Shown one piece after another: positions 23,036 through 35,359 of a stretch of DNA of 64,000 nucleotides (position 1 is the stretch's first letter; every line of letters begins with the position of its first letter). The notes beneath the pieces are model-generated. The model saw only the letters and a list, made by a program, of their open reading frames with translations, was not told where the DNA came from and searched no databases. The translations under genes and the position numbers were made by a program. Origin of the DNA: Coix lacryma-jobi var. lacryma-jobi (lineage: Eukaryota > Streptophyta > Magnoliopsida > Poales > Poaceae); assembly GCA_009763385.1 (NCBI GenBank), contig CM019823.1, positions 49,121,528-49,185,527 of the forward strand, in the 5' to 3' direction.

Positions 23036-25370
23036 AGATAGTTTCAATTCGTTTAAAAAAAATAAAATTGATTTGCCAACAATTATTACAAATGTCACAC
23101 TATGCTTCAAAAATTCATTTAAATACATAGCTACAATTCAACCTCAATAAAGATACATACATCTTTAAAAATTTGACCAAAAGTTTACAGTAGCTCACAA
23201 AGATAAGCTCACCATCACATTTACATCTTCTGTCTAGAACGGATAATCCATCCTTTCTATACATTCCACGAATAATACTAATTATATCTTCACGTCCAGG
23301 ATGTCTACAAAGTACAAAATGGTTTTGACTGTCTTATTTAATTTGTTGGTCTACTTGGTACGAACTGAACACTATAAACCTGAATAAGCATGATAAGCAT
23401 GCTGATTTCAGTTAATTCATACATGAACTTTTGTGCAGTAGTCACGCACCCAAACAGATAATACACTGTCAGGATGAGATGTGTACCTGAACATTGATCT
23501 CGAATGATAAATTACAAGGTGCTGCTGCGGCCACCAGTTGCTATTGACCAATCGAGAAACTCGGATTAGTACAGTTACTTAGAAAAATTTATATGCTTCA
23601 ACAATTTGGAAAACTTATGAAACTAGCAGGAACCAGCGTGTTGGTGTGGGCAGAACCACAGAACAGAGCAGACTGAAAAAAGGCAAGTTGTATGATGTAG
23701 TTGCAGTCAACAGTTTTGATTGAAATCACAACAGCGATGTGCAACTGATATTTAAAGGAGCAAGATTGGTAGCTACAAATTAAAATTGAACTTTATAGAT
23801 TGACAACAGAAAGATTGTTTCAGTTGAAATACAGTTTCTGAGTTGTCATTCATCGCTAAATACAGAACACTAGTGGGACAACATCCATGAGAGGAGACAC
23901 CATTATCTTAAAAAATGAGAGAAGAGCAACACTGACAAAAGTACATAGAATGATGGAAGTAACAGGGAGGTAAGAGGGTACTAGAAAATCCATCTATTTG
24001 TAAATTCTAATAATACATGGAGGTTGTACTAAGATTGAGTATGTAAAGTTGCCAATGTTCAGTCATTTGAAAAGCACTGAAGTTGATGTTAAAATGGAAA
24101 ATTGAGGCATATGTAAATTGAGAGTCTGAGACACTCTCTGACCATGAGATGGACCAAAGAAAAACTTGTAAGTGGAATGGCTAGCTAACAACAGGCCGCT
24201 GCACTGGAACAAATTCAGAGCAAAAGTTGGTCACGCACTAGAGAAGAAAGTTGATCCTAGAATTCAACATGTCCTACATAATGTTGTCACCATATTCAAA
24301 CATGCGACAAGTTCAGAGTTGATCAAATAAAAGGGTTGTAGTCTAAAATGAGACAATCAATTAAAAATCTCTAGTAGCAAACAAGATACTGAGAACTATC
24401 GATGTTGCAGCATGAAACTGAACTGAGTGGAGTACCACTTAATCAAATAAAAAACTATAGTATCATGGAAGGGGCACTTAACAAATGAGATATCAGTGCA
24501 GATCACTATTGTCACTACTCACCTGAAACTGAACACAAGCCCTGCTCCTTGTTGTGCTGAACTGATGAAGATAGAGGTAAGATTCTACTAATATATTTTT
24601 TCCTGCAACACGGATAGAGATGCATAGGGAGCTAACAGAAAACCAAAACTTGTATAACTCTGTACTGTATAACAAACTGTAGTTGTGCTGCATGAAAGCC
24701 TTTTCATGATTCAGTTGGCTATGGGGTTTTCACAGAAAATGGATCAATACTGAAACAAAAGAAGTGTGTGCTCTAAGTAAAGAGCAAGATAAAGAACTAA
24801 GGTTAAGGCTGCAGCTTGCTGGTGCCTACAGCATGGTCGATTTGACAAGAGAAAAAATTGAGTAGTTATGTGGGTCAGTCCTCACCGTCATTAATTTATG
24901 CAACTCATTAGTGCAGCATGAAACACAAAAGAAGATTATCCAGAGGCTAATTAGAACAATTGCAAGAAAGTGCTTCTATGATGCCGTATCTTGTATCCCA
25001 ACAAACTCAAACTGACTTGATCAGTACATGAAGCAGGAACACACCTGCATGCATCAACAAAAGGAAAAATTAAACCTTGATTCCAGTAAAAAAAATTAAT
25101 AAAACACAGCACATATAAGTTATGGTTCTACTTAATTAGAAAGATATACATTATCTATTAATCTATAGAGCACGAATGCATAAGTCTCTAAATCTCTATG
25201 CATTGATCGATTGTGACTTGATAGGACTAATTACTACATCAAGTAATGTCAAAAGCAGGAGGAACCAAATAACATTCAATCAATTCCAATACTCATAAAT
25301 ATTGACATACCAATAACTAGATCTGTAAATTTTCCTTTCTAGAGTAGGGATCTAGAGTTCTCGATCTTAC
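23036..25370. other. CACTA interior, no gene recognised
   Basis: AT-rich 2.3 kb with no long open frame. On the minus strand there are convincing splice donors (CAG|GTAAG ending the GC-rich block at 25371; CAG|GTGAG at about 24523), so it may be the intron-rich remnant of a tnpA-like transcription unit. No protein family was identified. Confidence 0.4.
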
Positions 25371-25790
25371 CTGCCAGCTGCCGTTATCACCTACCAGACA
25401 ACCAGAGTAGAGGCGCAGGGAGATGAGGCGACCAGGGACTGCGGTTGGTGGTGGCCACCTGGACGGATCAACCCGCGGCGGGCGGGCAGCTGCACGGCCG
25501 TGCCGTGTGGCTGGGGGCATAGGGGCGCATAGCCCCAGCCCACAGGGGTCGGCCGCCGGTTGCAAGACGCTGGATCCGGAAGCCCATGAGAGGAAGGGCG
25601 CGGTTGCGTGGAGGCGAGGTGGTCGTCTAAGCCGCCAGTCGCGTGGGGGACGAAGAGGAGCGGCGGCGTCAGGAGGGGCGGCGGCGGGGTGGGATTTGGG
25701 AGGGAGACCGAGGGGCGGCGCGTCGGGGGAAAGACCGGGGGGTGGTTGCGATATGGATAAGAGTCGCGCTTAAGGTAGGCCAGCCCCACT
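25371..25790 (-). other. GC-rich first-exon-like block of the CACTA
   Basis: Sharp rise in GC beside the right subterminal repeats, ending in a minus-strand splice donor. En/Spm has a GC-rich untranslated first exon (downstream control region) in the same place. The ORFs here (for example 25840-25391 minus) are proline/arginine low-complexity and are not called as a protein. Confidence 0.45.
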
Positions 25791-25796
25791 GATTTT

Positions 25797-25990
25797 TTTT
25801 GCGTCAGACCAAGCGACCTTGTATAAGGTTTTAGCGTCAAATAGTTCGACCCTAAATATATATACGTATAGCGTCAGCCAGTAAATTGGTAAATATAGAT
25901 TTAGCGTCAGATGATCTGTGAGCCATCTTTAGCGTCAGATCGCCCATCGCGAAAAAAAACATTTAGCGTCAGATGTCTGACGCTGAAAAA
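25797..25990. repeat. Right subterminal repeats of the CACTA
   Basis: About seven copies of TTTAGCGTCAGA variants, the last ones paired head to head next to the terminal repeat. Confidence 0.8.
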
Positions 25991-26006
25991 GTGTTGTGGT
26001 GTAGTG

Positions 26007-26949
26007 TCTATCTGAGCAGATAGCATGTCTACTTCTTTGAGTTGATACATTCCTCCTCTCTTCTTCGGTTGAGTGCGTTCTTCGTTCCATCCTTGGTTGG
26101 AAGCTATCTTCTCAACGAGAGCAGTTGCCTCTTTGATAGTGAGTGACAAGAATGATCCTCTAGCAGCTGCATCGATATTATCACGGGCACTCGAAGTGAG
26201 CCCATGGTAGAATGTCTGCATGAGTAACCAATTCTCCATCCCGTGGTGTGGGCATTCTGATATGTTGTCTTGAAAGCGTTCCCATGCCTCAGGGATAGAT
26301 TCATCATACTGCTGCTGAAAAGTTGAGATCTTCGCTCGTTGGACATTTGTCTTGCCTACGGGGAAGAACTTTGCTAGGAAAGCAGTGGAGCAGATCTCTC
26401 ATGTAGTGTTTTTGTCTTTGTTGGAGTAGAACCATTGCTTCGCTCTTCCCAAAAGTGAGAATGAGAATAAGCGGAGGTAGATGGCGTCCTTAGTGACTCC
26501 CTTGATAGTGTTGCATATCTCCAGGAAGTGTTGGAGATGGGCACTTGCATCTTCATGTGCTTTCCCACAAAACTGGCTGGCCTGCAGCATATTAATCAGA
26601 GATGGCTTGAGTTTGAATCCCTCGGTTCCCACATTAACTGTTGGTCCAGTCCTGATGTTGGCAGTAGTTGGCGCAGAGAATTCACGGAGAGTCTTGTCAG
26701 CCATGTCTTCTAACAATGGTGTTGAGGTTCTTGCCTGAGTGTCTTCGGTCAACGTGGTTGGTGGTTTCCTGAGCTTGGCGTTGGCTTTGGCTTTTCGGAT
26801 CAAAACTTCAGGATCGTCAACGTAGTTTTCCAGTTGATCAAATCCAGTCATACATCACCCTGCAATAAGATATTCAAGAAATAGACAAAGGACAAGGTGA
26901 GCCTGTTTGAGAAAAGATCAATAGTGTGTCTCGATTATCATAAACATGT
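26007..26949 (-). mobile_element. G3: Athila-like gypsy, gag N-terminal part
   Basis: Right part of G3. After the TCT duplication the gag frame resumes. About 100 bp of untranslated leader (26852-26949) precede the gag start and are cut at 26950 by the LTR of C3. The LTR and primer site of G3 are not in the window. Confidence 0.7.
26010..26851 (-). pseudogene. gag: gag N-terminal half (G3)
   Basis: ATG at 26851. Frames 26851-26399, 26346-26104 and 26239-25907 (overrunning into the CACTA) cover the Retrotrans_gag region: LINMLQASQFCGKAHEDASAHL at about residues 85-106, FSLLGRAKQWFYS near 135-147, then YHGLTSSARDNIDAAARG and ATALVEKIASNQGW. Frame changes near 26400 and 26240 break it. The CACTA interrupts it after a KEVDMLSAQID-like motif, which the left part continues. 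Confidence 0.75.
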
Positions 26950-27210
26950 TGAAGGACCGAATTAGCGACCAGAGGGGGGGGGTGAATGGGAGCCTCAAAT
27001 TTCAACTCGTGAAATGAATGACCCTTGTCCCAGAAAGTCACCCTAAAAGCAAGACACGAGCTTGCTAGTATCCACGACCCTAGATGTAGGGTCGATGCTT
27101 CCTAGAAGCATAGCGGGATACTACACAACCCAAGAAATCCAACGCAAAAACCAGAAACCAAATCCAAAGTCGAACGAACGAACCGCAGACAAAACAGTGA
27201 ACAAGTCACT

Positions 27211-27481
27211 GCATCAGACACTGGCAGCGTTCGATGCCATGGTGGCGAATGCGTCTGATGTGAACAGAGCAGTTCTGGAACCTTACTGCATGACCGTCAG
27301 ACACTACTACAGTAATAGCTCAGCGTCCAATGCTCAAATCCTAGCTGTCCAATGGTCAACGGAGCGTCTGATGCCCTGCATCCGATGCTCATTCAAAAAC
27401 ACAAAAACTGACACGTGGCAACGGCGCGTCCGATGCTACTTGGGTCAGCGTCCGATGCCAAGAACACCAGCGTCCGATGCC
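27211..27481. repeat. Leader array of GCGTCCGATGC motifs (C3)
   Basis: About nine copies, several decayed by single changes (for example GCGTCTGATGC). Confidence 0.7.
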
Positions 27482-28325
27482 CCCGAAAACTATGCAGTTT
27501 TTCGGCGATTCAGGCCAATCTCCTCCGAATCTAAAAGCTCTAAGGCTAGGACTCGATCTGAGAGGTCTCAAGGGTAGTAGTGAGCTACTCCTAAGAGATC
27601 ATGGCTCGAGCATACACCTAAATCGGTGAATCGAGGAATTTCGGGGCAAGGGATAGGAAACCGATCCAAACACAAAAACCGACCGATCTACTAGATTGTG
27701 TGGTTAGAGATGAATTCCTTCAGTGCAAAGATGCCCCTCACAATCTAGAGCAATTTAGTTCAAGCAAAATTGAAAACCGTTCCTCGGAGAAGAAGAACAA
27801 AGCAAATCTCCGAGAAGGCAAAAACCAAAACGCGAAGAACACAAGTCAAAACACAAATTGATCTTGAATTCTAGCCGAACCTAGTCCCCACGAGGAGACA
27901 ACGAGATTACAGTCTCGTTTCCTCAAAATCACAAGTACACAGAGTATCAGTGATTCGCTCTGCGGATCACAGGCAGCAGTAAGAGAAAACCTAAGCGAAG
28001 GCTAGAGAGAGAGAGCTCAGAAAATAATGGCTGCGGGGAGAGGGAGAGAGGAGGGGCGCCTCTCTTATAGTCTAATACACTTATTCCCCTTCTACCCCTA
28101 GATACATGAAGCGAACAGGCTAACCCTAGGGGTATTCCAGTCCAGCTCCGCTAGGTCTTCATGCGACGGCCACGCGCCTTCCTCATCCTTAGCTTCACCT
28201 CGACGCAAGCCTCAGGATGTCGCCACATGTCGTCCTGTCGACCGCAGCGCCTTCCTCACGGATAGCTTCGCCGCAACGCAAGCCTCTCCGTGCCGCCACG
28301 CGTCGACCATCCTTTTGGACCTCCG

Positions 28326-28459
28326 AGTGAGTTTTGTGGCCCAAACTCAGAAACCCGCCAGCCCAGGTTTTGAGGCCCAAACCTGACAAACCGTCCACCC
28401 GAGTTTTGAGGCCCAAACTCGAAAAACCGTCGAGGGTAGCTTTATGAGGTTCAACTACC
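28326..28459. repeat. U3 stem-loop array (C3)
   Basis: Four units: TGAG/CTCA, CAGG/CCTG, CGAG/CTCG and GTAG/CTAC stems around the shared core. Confidence 0.75.
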
Positions 28460-28904
28460 GAACCCGCGCCGTAGACGGGATGTGGTTCGCAAACACCGAC
28501 CATCGGCACCGATGCCGATGCATGTCCAGCCTCCAGGCTGGGCACAGTGCATTCGCCTTCTTTCTCGGCCTCCTGCCAAGTGTCACGACGCCATCAACTT
28601 CCTCCCGACTCGGCCGATGCACCGCACATCCCCATGTGCTCTTGCTTGCCAATGCCACGTGCCAGCTACCACAGCTGGTCCTCATGTCTCCCGGTCCATC
28701 GGTCCAAGCCTCTCGTCCGCCCTTCACCGCTCCTGGTCCGTCGGCATGACACATCTCTACTTGACCTTCACCTCACCTTCGACCACTGTCTCCGAGCTCC
28801 ACACCTGCACATCAACACAACCTTGAGACACATGTTGCCCATTGACCGATTGCTCATCACTCAGGAAGGGAACCACAAGGGCACATATCAACCTTGTGTT
28901 CGCA

Positions 28905-28917
28905 ATCTCCCCCTTAA
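28905..28917 (-). other. Polypurine tract (C3)
   Basis: Minus strand TTAAGGGGGAGAT immediately before the LTR; plus-strand primer site. Confidence 0.8.
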
Positions 28918-30623
28918 TGAGTGCATCGTCAACACATCGTAACCATAATCAAGGAAGAAAAGAAAATGGAAGTAGATAGAAGAAGAAACTCATTCGAGAT
29001 GTCCGAAAGGCAAGGTAAAAGCCGAAGTGAGACAAATCGAGATAAACAAAGCTTGGTCCCCAAAGACATGGGCAATGGTTCGACACAACCAAGCAAAGGA
29101 TCGAAGCACCAACTCAATACAGAGCAAAACTCAATCAAACAGAGCGAAAGACTTGGTTCCCAAAGACATGGGCAATGGCTCGACGCAACCAAATCAAAAT
29201 CAAGCTAGTCCTCAAGAATAGGCAGAAAGGGCTCAACACCACTATCTAAAGGCTCGATACAAATTGAGGCTGAAACAATGCATCAGAATGCAAAACTGCT
29301 AGTCCCTCAAGATAGAGGCACAAAGGCTCGACACAACTAGCTAAAAAATCCATACCAATTGAAGGCCAAATCGAAACACGGCAGAAAGCTCCCCCTCACT
29401 AAAAGAACTTCCCCTCAACAAGTGAAGCAAGAAATTGCAGATTGTCACCATACCATGAAAATTCTCCCCCTTGGGGGAAATGTGCAACCAAAAAGGAAGG
29501 GAAAGAAGCTCAAACAAGCAAAACCGAGCTAAGCCATGCCTATCAGTGTCAAGCAAATGCATATGAGTCAAAAATGCATGTTAGCAGCTTCAGGTATATA
29601 GTCGATAGAGTGAAAAGATGCTCTAAAGAGTGCTAATCCGATTACTAAGCAATAAACAAAAAATGCTAGCAAAAGCTCAACTGATCACAGAATACGAAAT
29701 ATGAAACACATAAGCTTAGTGAGCAGTTTTAAGCCGTTCAGAAAGGATTCACCATCAAAATAGCACTGAACATGTATAGACATGAAGTCAAACAAGTGCT
29801 AAACATGTATACCACGTGAACTACCCCTAGCGAAGTTCAATCACCATGCTATAGAATGAAACATAGACTTGTGTTTTCAGATTTTATCGGAGAATTGCAG
29901 CGGTTATTACACAAGTTCAAATTCAGCATGTGATTGCGAGAGGTTGAAAGTTTGTCATTGCCTAACTTTTCAACCGAGCTAAGCCTATGCAAAAGCAATC
30001 AGAAGCTTAAAGCATCGGTTTTGGTCTTACACTACACGGCTCAAGTTTAACTCAATGTGCAATGAGAAACAGTCTCGATACCGTGATGTGCTGACAAAGC
30101 AATCCCATCTTGATCCTTTCAATTCACTAATACTCGGTTCATCTTAGACAGAATATGGACATAGCAAGCAAGTGAATGACTCAGAACTAGAGACAAAGCA
30201 ACCTAGCATATATGAAATATCACAAGTGACCTCAACACATTCTACACATGCTAGTTGCCAATCTCAATGGTGAACATGTATCAAGTTTTATGTTCATTAA
30301 GCATATTCATCATTTAAAAATATCTTAGCTCACAACATGTATAATGTGATCAAAAGGAGCCTAAGCTACAAGCATCATCATATAGCATCGGAGCATACAC
30401 TAATCAGAGCATAAAATCATTCTAAAGATTATAGACATGAAGCTCAAAAATGCAAGATGCATACATGATGAAATGCAAAAGCTAGTATAAACAAAATCAG
30501 AGTAAAAACAAAACTAAAATAGACTCAAAACCCAAAACAAAAGGGTATCAGAAAGTCAGTCTATGATACAACAATCAAAATGCTTCCCCCATCTAAAAGG
30601 GGAAACAACACCAAGCTCACCTC
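28918..30623 (-). repeat. Post-pol spacer of C3 with structured modules
   Basis: 1.7 kb between pol stop and polypurine tract, where SIRE elements may carry an env-like ORF. No env-like protein was recognised. It holds four copies of the arm-hairpin-arm module (29052-29093, 29152-29193, 29204-29246, 29298-29341) and a stretch shared with element A and C4, including GATACCGTGATGTGCTGACA near 30080-30100. Confidence 0.7.
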
Positions 30624-32112
30624 TCAACCTAGCAAAGTTGAGAGATCCAAAGGCATGGTGAAAATATCCTCAACCTGGTTATGGGTGTCTACATGCCTAA
30701 GATCAATGTCGCCTTTCTTGTAGTGATCACGAAGAAAGTGAAAGCGAACATCGATGTGTTTGGTCTTGGAGTGAAGAACGGGGTTCTTCGCTACACTAAT
30801 GGCAGAAGTGCTATCGCAAGGCAAGGGAACCCGACTGAATTCTAGACCAAAATCATGCCTCGGTATTCGGCCTCACCCAAGAAGCAAGGCAAACCATCCA
30901 TAAAAGCTGTGAAGTACAAGAAGCAGCTGCGACATATTCGGCCTCGGTAGTAGACTGGGCTACGTTTGACTGCTTGCGAGAGGACCATGAAACAAGCGAA
31001 GATCCAAGAAATTGACAAGTCCCAGAAGTAGAATTGCGATCAAGCTGACAGCCGGCAAAATCCACATCAGAATAACCCCAAAGCGAAAGAGTCGAAGAAG
31101 AAGAGTACCAAAGTCCGAACTCAGGAGTATATCGGAGGTACCTCATGATTCGCTTGTCTGCCTTCTTGTGGGAAGTCCGAGGGGATGCCTGAAAGCGAGC
31201 GCACATACACACAGAGAACTGTATGTTTGGCCTCGTCGCCGTCAAGTACAGGAGAGAGCCAATCATGCTCCTGTACTCCTTCTGGTCCACGACTTCTCCG
31301 TCTTGGTCCGTGTCCATTGCAATAGCCATCGCCATGGGCATCGTAAGAGGCTTGGCCTCGCCCATGTCAAACTTCTTCAGGATGTCCTTCATGTATTTGC
31401 CTTGATGCATGAACGTCTCGTCTTGGGTTTGCTTGATTTGCAACCCGAGGAAGAAGGTCCTCTCACCCATCATGCTCATCTCAAACTCCTTGCTCATAGT
31501 ATCTGCAAACTTGGCAACAAGTGCGTGAGAGGAGCCATCAAAGATGATATCATCCATGTAAATCTGAACTAAAAGGGTGGCATTGCCTTGCTTGAGGAGA
31601 AATAGAGTCTTATCTACCCGTCCCATTTTAAAACCCTTGGAGAGCAAAAAGGTTTTTAAACACTCATACCACGCTCTCGGGGCTTGTTTCAAACCCTACA
31701 AAGCTTTTGAAAGTTTAAAGACATGGTTTGGAAACTTGGGATCCTCGAAACCAAGGGGTTGCCTAACATACACCTCTTCCTCTATATACCCGTTTAGGAA
31801 AGCACTCTTGACATCCATGTGGTATAGCTTAAAACCCTTCAAAGCAGCAAAGGCTAGAAGGATCCTAATGGCTTCTAAATGAGCTACAGGGGCAAAGGTT
31901 TCCTCATAGTCTATCCCCTCTTTCTGGCAAAAGCCCTGGGCTACTAGCCTAGCCTTGTTTCTCACTACCATCCCATCCTCACCCTGTTTGTTTTTGAAAA
32001 TCCATTTGGTACCTATAGGGTGGCATTCTGGTGGAGGTGGAACTAGGGTCCAGACTTGGTTTCGCTCAAAGTTCTCTAACTTCTCATGCATGGCATTGAC
32101 CCAGTTAGGACC
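30624..32112 (-). pseudogene. pol: Copia RT and RNase H (C3)
   Basis: Frames 32091-31696 and 31692-30853 hold RT: YHMDVKSAFLNG near 31810, then a TAG at 31693-31695 in place of the tyrosine seen in C4, then Y(M)DD with methionine for valine near 31560. RNase H has GYSDVDFAG near 31070 and TTEAEYVAAAS near 30930. A 34-bp insertion at about 30857-30890 shifts the frame; the tail 30824-30624 has DSTSAISVAKNP and ends with a degenerate IFTMPLD (IFTKPLD in C4). Non-functional. Confidence 0.85.
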
Positions 32113-33561
32113 TGTTGACGCAAAACGTGACGTCTCGCGTCACGCACACAGCAAGCCGAACGAGGCTAGCTTCAATCGGGTGCCCGGAGCGTTCTAAATC
32201 CGGAAGCGTGCCAGTCGGTTTGACCTGAAAACCAACAAGGGACAAAAGTGTGAGAATACCTTGGAACATGCCGGGTGAGACCAGACAGTTCCATATGTAC
32301 GGCTTTGAAAGCCAATCACAACGGCACACAGCTATAGAAGCTGTTTGTCGAAACAGGTTTATAATGTCATTCGACAAGTATAAAGATAAAGCTCGTAAAC
32401 ATGTTGAATGCCGAACACATATGTAACAAAAGTATGAAAAGGGGCAACTCGTAAATATAAATCTATTTAGATAACATTATGCATAGGCCAATCCCTAGCT
32501 AGTTGCCGCACGTCTAGCCTTCATAAACCCGTCGGGTATAAACTCAAGCAAAGCTAATCCACCGCATGATACCACTTGCTATCATCCACACCACTCCTAT
32601 AATTAGATTAATCCACCGCATGATACGATCTAATTATAGGAAGCTAAAAGCACATATATATCTGGACAGATCTATATGTACTCATTACTCATTTAAGCTT
32701 AACCAGAATCGGCAAACTAGCCGAACTGGAGTCCATGAAGAAGAAACATACAAGCAAAGCATGATTAAACTAATCTAAAACCTGCACCTGCCGCACGGAA
32801 CCCAGCTCTATCAAAGCCTAAACATGATCGGCATGCATGAACCTGCAACATGTAACAATCTAGATTGAAAGTCAATCCGGCCATCGTGATCCTATGATTA
32901 GCAAAGCACAAGCAAACTCGTGCAACAAGGCCGAACAAAGATCAATCTAGATTGAGCAAAAAGTGTTGTATGAATTAAATAAATAAAACATACGACACAT
33001 AATAACTTAATGAATCTATTAGATCTGCCAAATCTAACAGAGCCGATAACTATTTTTACTCATGACTTAATCCGCCGCACGATACAAGGCATAAGCAAAA
33101 ACTTCCCGTCATAAGCTTAAATCCGCCGCACGATACTAAGCTTAACATACGAGACTACTTGCATCATATCTAAATCCGCCGTACGATACTAGACATGATA
33201 ACAAGGTTGCCGATACTTACGGAGGTCGACGGATCGATGATTCCTCTCGAAGAACTCGACGACACGACTAAGGACTCGAAAGGTGGCACGGGGCCGGTTT
33301 GTATTGATATGGTTGTGAACAGTTTTACAATGGTCGAGGGCTTATATTTATACCCTGGACGAAGCATGAATCCTAGACGATTACGACTTTACAAAGAAAC
33401 ACGGAAAAGATATAAATTCTATATTATTTGGTGCCTTCCATCACCACGTGTCTTCCCGTGAAAGCCAGCTTTACTCGCAACATGCGTTTTCCGAATGGAA
33501 CCTACCGCCTTCTGAAATAGCCGACCGCGCAGATAAACGCCGAAACTCTGAGGGCCAAACA
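32113..33561 (-). repeat. 3' LTR of G2, outer 1449 bp
   Basis: Starts TGTTGACGC on the plus strand and matches the 5' LTR at 63460. Broken by element A at AAACA (33557-33561); the remaining 87 bp are at 56936-57022. A minus-strand TATA box (GGTATAAATATAAG) is at about 33340-33354. Confidence 0.9.
32558..33195. repeat. AATCCRCCGCAYGATAC sub-repeats in the G2 LTR
   Basis: Five copies at about 32560, 32610, 33069, 33119 and 33173, in two clusters about 50 bp apart internally; the first two recur in the right LTR at about 63901 and 63958. Confidence 0.8.
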
Positions 33562-33980
33562 TGAAGGACCGAAAATGCTAAAGCAAGGCGACCAGAGGGG
33601 GGGGGGGGTGAATGGGAGCCTAAAATTTCTTCTCGAAATTACGGCCACTGTCCCAACAAAATCAACCCCAAAAGCTTCGGACTCAACCGCGATGCCCACG
33701 ACCCTCAGAAAGAAGGTGGATGATCCCTAGGATCACAGCGAGGCACCACACAAGAGAGCAAACCAAAACTCTCAAAACTCCGACTCAAGTTCGGCCCCAA
33801 AAACCGACTCCCGAACGTAGATAGAGGGCTACGTCGGAATTCCTCTAAATACCTATGCCGACACGTAGCAAAGATAGTTAGAGAGGTTCCTAGGTGAACT
33901 CTAGGAGCAAACGAGAAGTCCGAAAACCAAGCGGAAAAGCCGGGAGAGCAAATGCACTAAAACGCAACCTACAGCAGCTT

Positions 33981-34270
33981 CGCGGACTGTCCGGAGACCT
34001 GATCCCGGACTGTCCGCGCCAGGGGCAGACTGTCCGCGGTTCCTTCCTGGACTGTCCGCCGATCAAAGTCCCAAAACAGCAAAGCTGCTGATCCCTCCTG
34101 CTCGACTCGCGGACAGTCCGCGATTTACACTGGCGGACTGTCCGCCGGTCACTGCTGACCAAACTGACCGAGCTGCGCAGCCACTGAACCGGCTGAAGCC
34201 CGCGGCCAAAGTGGCGGACTGTCCGCGCATACGGCGGACTGTCCGAGCCCCACAAGGCGGACTGTCCGCG
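33981..34270. repeat. Leader array of GCGGACTGTCCGC palindromes (A, left LTR)
   Basis: About nine copies including one inverted-centre variant (GCGGACAGTCCGC). Confidence 0.8.
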
Positions 34271-35116
34271 ACCTCCCAGAAAGCACAAAAACTGCACGGG
34301 ACAAAACCAAAATCGATTGGATCTTCACCAAATCGAACGAGGCTGCGACCAAACTTCTCCCAAGTGTTCTTCTACGTGTTGGAAAGCTAATCCTAGGATA
34401 TCTTCGCTTCAATCCAACTAAATCATGAGAAATCCGAAGAACACCATAAAAGGGGAAGAACGAAGAACAAAAACGATTTCGGCTCGATCTACTTGTTCGT
34501 GAGGGTAGGGATGAATTCCTTCGGTGGAAATGTTCACCTCACATCAAAGAACAAGTTGATTCAAACGTAATCGCAAAAGACGCAGCGTAGAGGGAGATCG
34601 GGGGAGGAGAAAATCGTGGAGAAATGAAGAACGCGAAGAACACGAAGAACAAATTCAAAGCGCGAATTCAACCACGAAATTGATCCTTGGATACAGAGGA
34701 ATGGATGATAGATTAAGCACTCGGTGTCGGGCTACAAGCCACTCCAGCAGATCAAAGCTTGGATGGCGAAAAGCTCAAGAACAAGAGCCTGTCTCTCCCT
34801 AACCCTAGCCTCCTCTCACAAACAGAAAAATGAGAGTGACACCGCTCCAGGGATGGCTGCCCTAACCAGCCCCCTCACATATATATAGGCGCACGTCCGA
34901 AGACCAAAACGCCCTCACGTGAAGCACTGACCCAAATACCCCCCATGGGTAAAACCGTCCAACGCGGTCATTCTTCATCTGATGGCCACGCGCCTTCTCA
35001 TCCTTCGCTTCGCCTCGACGCAAGCTCCAGGATGCCGCCACGTGCCGTCACGTCGACCACCGCGCCTTCCTCGTGGATAGCTTCGCCGCCACGCGTCGAC
35101 CGTCCTTTCGTACCAC

Positions 35117-35359
35117 CCCCTGGTTTTGAGGCCCAAACCAGGAAACCCGCCAGCCCAGGTTTTGAGGCCCAAACCTGGCAAACCGTCCACCCCAAGTTTT
35201 TTGGCCCAAACTCGGAAACCCGCGAGCCCAGGTTTTGAGGCCCAAACCTGGAAACCGTCCTCGCCGAGTTTTGAGGCCCAAACTCGGAAACCGGCCAGCC
35301 CAGGTTTTGAGGCCCAAACCTGGAAACCGTCGATGGTAGCTTTTTGAGGCTCGGCTAAC
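35117..35359. repeat. U3 stem-loop array (A, left LTR)
   Basis: Seven units with stems CCTGG/CCAGG, CCAGG/CCTGG, CCGAG/CTCGG and a final GTAGC unit, 230-480 bp upstream of the TATA box. Confidence 0.8.

Larger units (their letters stand above)
22741..26006 (-). mobile_element. Non-autonomous CACTA (En/Spm-type) transposon
   Basis: 3266 bp with perfect 16-bp terminal inverted repeats CACTACACCACAACAC and a 3-bp target duplication TCT (22738-22740 and 26007-26009). CACTA ends and a 3-bp duplication define the superfamily. Subterminal arrays of TTTAGCGTCAGA lie at both ends (left about 300 bp, right about 210 bp). A GC-rich block lies just inside the right array, the layout of the 5' end of En/Spm, so the element probably reads right to left. 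No transposase was recognised. It interrupts the gag of G3. Confidence 0.9.
26950..28904 (-). repeat. 3' LTR of C3
   Basis: Edges TGAAGGACCG and GTGTTCGCA, 1955 bp, homologous to the C2 LTR along its length. A TATA-like element on the minus strand (ACTATAAGAG) is near 28063-28072. Confidence 0.85.
26950..32112 (-). mobile_element. C3: Ty1/copia (SIRE/Maximus-like), 3' half
   Basis: Left to right on the plus strand: 3' LTR 26950-28904, polypurine tract, 1.7-kb spacer, RNase H and RT. Gypsy element G2 cuts it at 32113; the rest lies beyond the right edge of the window. LTR and pol are of the C2 type. It sits in the leader of G3. Confidence 0.85.

Noticed and set aside
25391..25840. 149-codon minus-strand ORF at the right end of the CACTA
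   Set aside because: Low-complexity proline-rich product of the GC-rich block, overlapping subterminal repeats; better explained as an untranslated first exon.
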